Under the pieces are notes generated by a model that made no database searches, had not been told where the DNA came from, and saw only the letters and a list, made by a program, of their open reading frames with translations. Below, one piece after another: positions 5,914 through 6,707 of a stretch of DNA of 6,707 nucleotides; within the stretch, counting starts at the first letter, position 1; every line of letters begins with the position of its first letter. The position numbers and the translations under genes are program-made. This stretch comes from an uncultured Collinsella sp. (GTDB taxonomy: Bacteria > Actinomycetota > Coriobacteriia > Coriobacteriales > Coriobacteriaceae): NCBI GenBank assembly GCA_900552755.1, contig USAY01000103.1, forward strand, positions 1-6,707, given 5' to 3'.

Positions 5914-5955
5914 AAAGTGGTTGGACAGCACATTGACGCACCGTCCAACCACTTT
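5914..5955 (-). terminator. Terminator after trxB
   Basis: AAAGTGGTTGGAC (5914-5926) pairs perfectly with GTCCAACCACTTT (5943-5955), a 13-bp stem with a 16-nt loop. Read on the minus strand it lies about 40 nt after the trxB stop, and the stem's own TTT continues into TACTTAG. The T run is therefore broken but acceptable. It would separate trxB from the DUF1836 gene. The plus strand has no convincing T tract and no gene that needs it. Confidence 0.7.
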
Positions 5956-5995
5956 GTTTAAAGATAGCAACCTTACATAAGATATATTATCGTAC

Positions 5996-6707
5996 TTATC
6001 CACGGAGAAACGCGTATACGCTCGTTGCCGCTATGGCTCCATCAGAAACGGCAGTCACAACCTGGCGTAAACGCTTGGAACGGATGTCGCCAGCGGCAAA
6101 TAGACCTGGCGTGCGGGTCGCCATGGAATCATCAGTAACAATACCGCCGTCCGGCGCCAGATCGACTAGATGCTCAACGAGCTCGGAATGGGGCTGCGTT
6201 CCGGTAAAGACAAAGATACCAAACGAGCCAGGGACAAATGACTCGGTGTGAGTTTCCCCGGATGCATTGTCCTTAAAGGTAATCGTCGTTGGCATGGCTT
6301 CGCCCGAGAGCTCGACAATACTAGTTTGGTACCTAACTGAAATATTATCTTTTGCAAGAACTTTTTGAACCACACCATCGGGGGCACGGAACTGATCGCG
6401 GCGCAAAACGATGGTCACGCTGCTGGCGATTTCTGACAAGAACAGAGCTTCCTCGCAGGCAGCATTGCCGCCGCCGATGACAAAAACCTGCTTGCCGCGA
6501 AAGAACATGCCGTCGCACGTCGCGCAATACGAAACGCCGCGACCGCGATACGCATCCTCGCCAACAAAACCAGCAGATCGCGGCGTGGCACCCATGCAAG
6601 CGATAACGCTCGAGGCCGACGTATCGCCCAAATCGTGATGCACCGTAAACAGCGCTGCATCGGCATCGTAATCGATACCCGTAACCATGCTCCATGTAAC
6701 CTGTGCT
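5996..6707 (-). CDS. trxB: Thioredoxin reductase, N-terminus beyond the window
   Basis: A flavoenzyme that reduces thioredoxin (or a similar disulfide partner) with NADPH. About 236 C-terminal residues are present; the reading frame is open to the right edge, and the N-terminal FAD-binding part of roughly 90-100 residues is missing. The redox-active CATC lies at about 6515-6526 within SYCATCDG. It is followed by the nucleotide-binding GGGNAACEEALFL and by LRRDQFRA, whose arginines suit NADPH, although the usual His before RR is Leu. The C-terminal second FAD motif GLFAAGDIRSKRLRQVV and DGAIAA are intact. The ATG at 6686-6688 is internal, not the start. Length and motif order fit the low-molecular-weight bacterial enzyme. 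It ends 41 nt before a terminator hairpin. The promoter and any partner trxA gene would lie outside the window. Confidence 0.92.
   Translation of the reverse strand, partial: AQVTWSMVTGIDYDADAALFTVHHDLGDTSASSVIACMGATPRSAGFVGEDAYRGRGVSYCATCDGMFFRGKQVFVIGGGNAACEEALFLSEIASSVTIVLRRDQFRAPDGVVQKVLAKDNISVRYQTSIVELSGEAMPTTITFKDNASGETHTESFVPGSFGIFVFTGTQPHSELVEHLVDLAPDGGIVTDDSMATRTPGLFAAGDIRSKRLRQVVTAVSDGAIAATSVYAFLRG

Noticed and set aside
5842..6003. N-terminal extension of the DUF1836 product from ATG 6003
   Set aside because: It crosses the trxB terminator hairpin and the AT-rich promoter region and overlaps the trxB end; ATG at 5841 has a proper ribosome binding site.
1..6707. tRNA, rRNA, CRISPR, insertion sequence or phage features
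   Set aside because: I saw no T-loop consensus with a foldable cloverleaf, no regularly spaced direct repeats, no transposase or integrase motifs and no flanking inverted repeats.

Overview
The window looks like ordinary chromosomal DNA from an anaerobic actinobacterium of the class Coriobacteriia, most like Collinsella. This is inferred from a moderately GC-rich sequence with GC-biased third codon positions, an actinobacterial GarA-type FHA gene beside an FtsR-type MerR gene, and gut-anaerobe families (DegV, DUF1836, a CwlO-like NlpC/P60 protein). No mobile element, CRISPR array, rRNA or tRNA is visible.

Layout: positions 1-316 hold no convincing complete gene. They contain a probable terminator at 28-53 for a gene ending at or before the left edge, and a candidate promoter at 252-280. 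Five plus-strand genes then follow closely: pgsA-like CDP-alcohol phosphatidyltransferase (317-1021), GarA/OdhI-like FHA protein (1088-1522), FtsR-like MerR regulator (1526-2404), adenine phosphoribosyltransferase apt (2445-2975) and a secreted NlpC/P60 peptidoglycan hydrolase (3008-4114). A strong terminator at 4138-4177 closes this block. A single-gene unit follows: a DegV-family protein (4290-5156) with a perfect -10 box. It converges on a minus-strand DUF1836 gene (5230-5841) at a shared 15-bp terminator hairpin (5176-5217). Further right, a minus-strand thioredoxin reductase (trxB, 5996 to the window edge) lacks its N-terminus and is separated from the DUF1836 gene by another hairpin (5914-5955).

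How the genes may work together: pgsA makes membrane phospholipid precursor. GarA-type FHA proteins are kinase-controlled regulators of 2-oxoglutarate and glutamate metabolism in mycobacteria and corynebacteria. FtsR-type regulators control division genes there, and NlpC/P60 proteins cut peptidoglycan. The block therefore resembles a growth and envelope cluster. Its pgsA, garA, ftsR order recalls the Mycobacterium Rv1822 to Rv1828 region. I see no clearly novel system. The best leads are a GarA-type N-terminus that keeps only one of the two usual phospho-acceptor threonines, and a CTAGAT/ATCTAG palindrome in front of the DUF1836 gene whose half-sites also flank the degV promoter.
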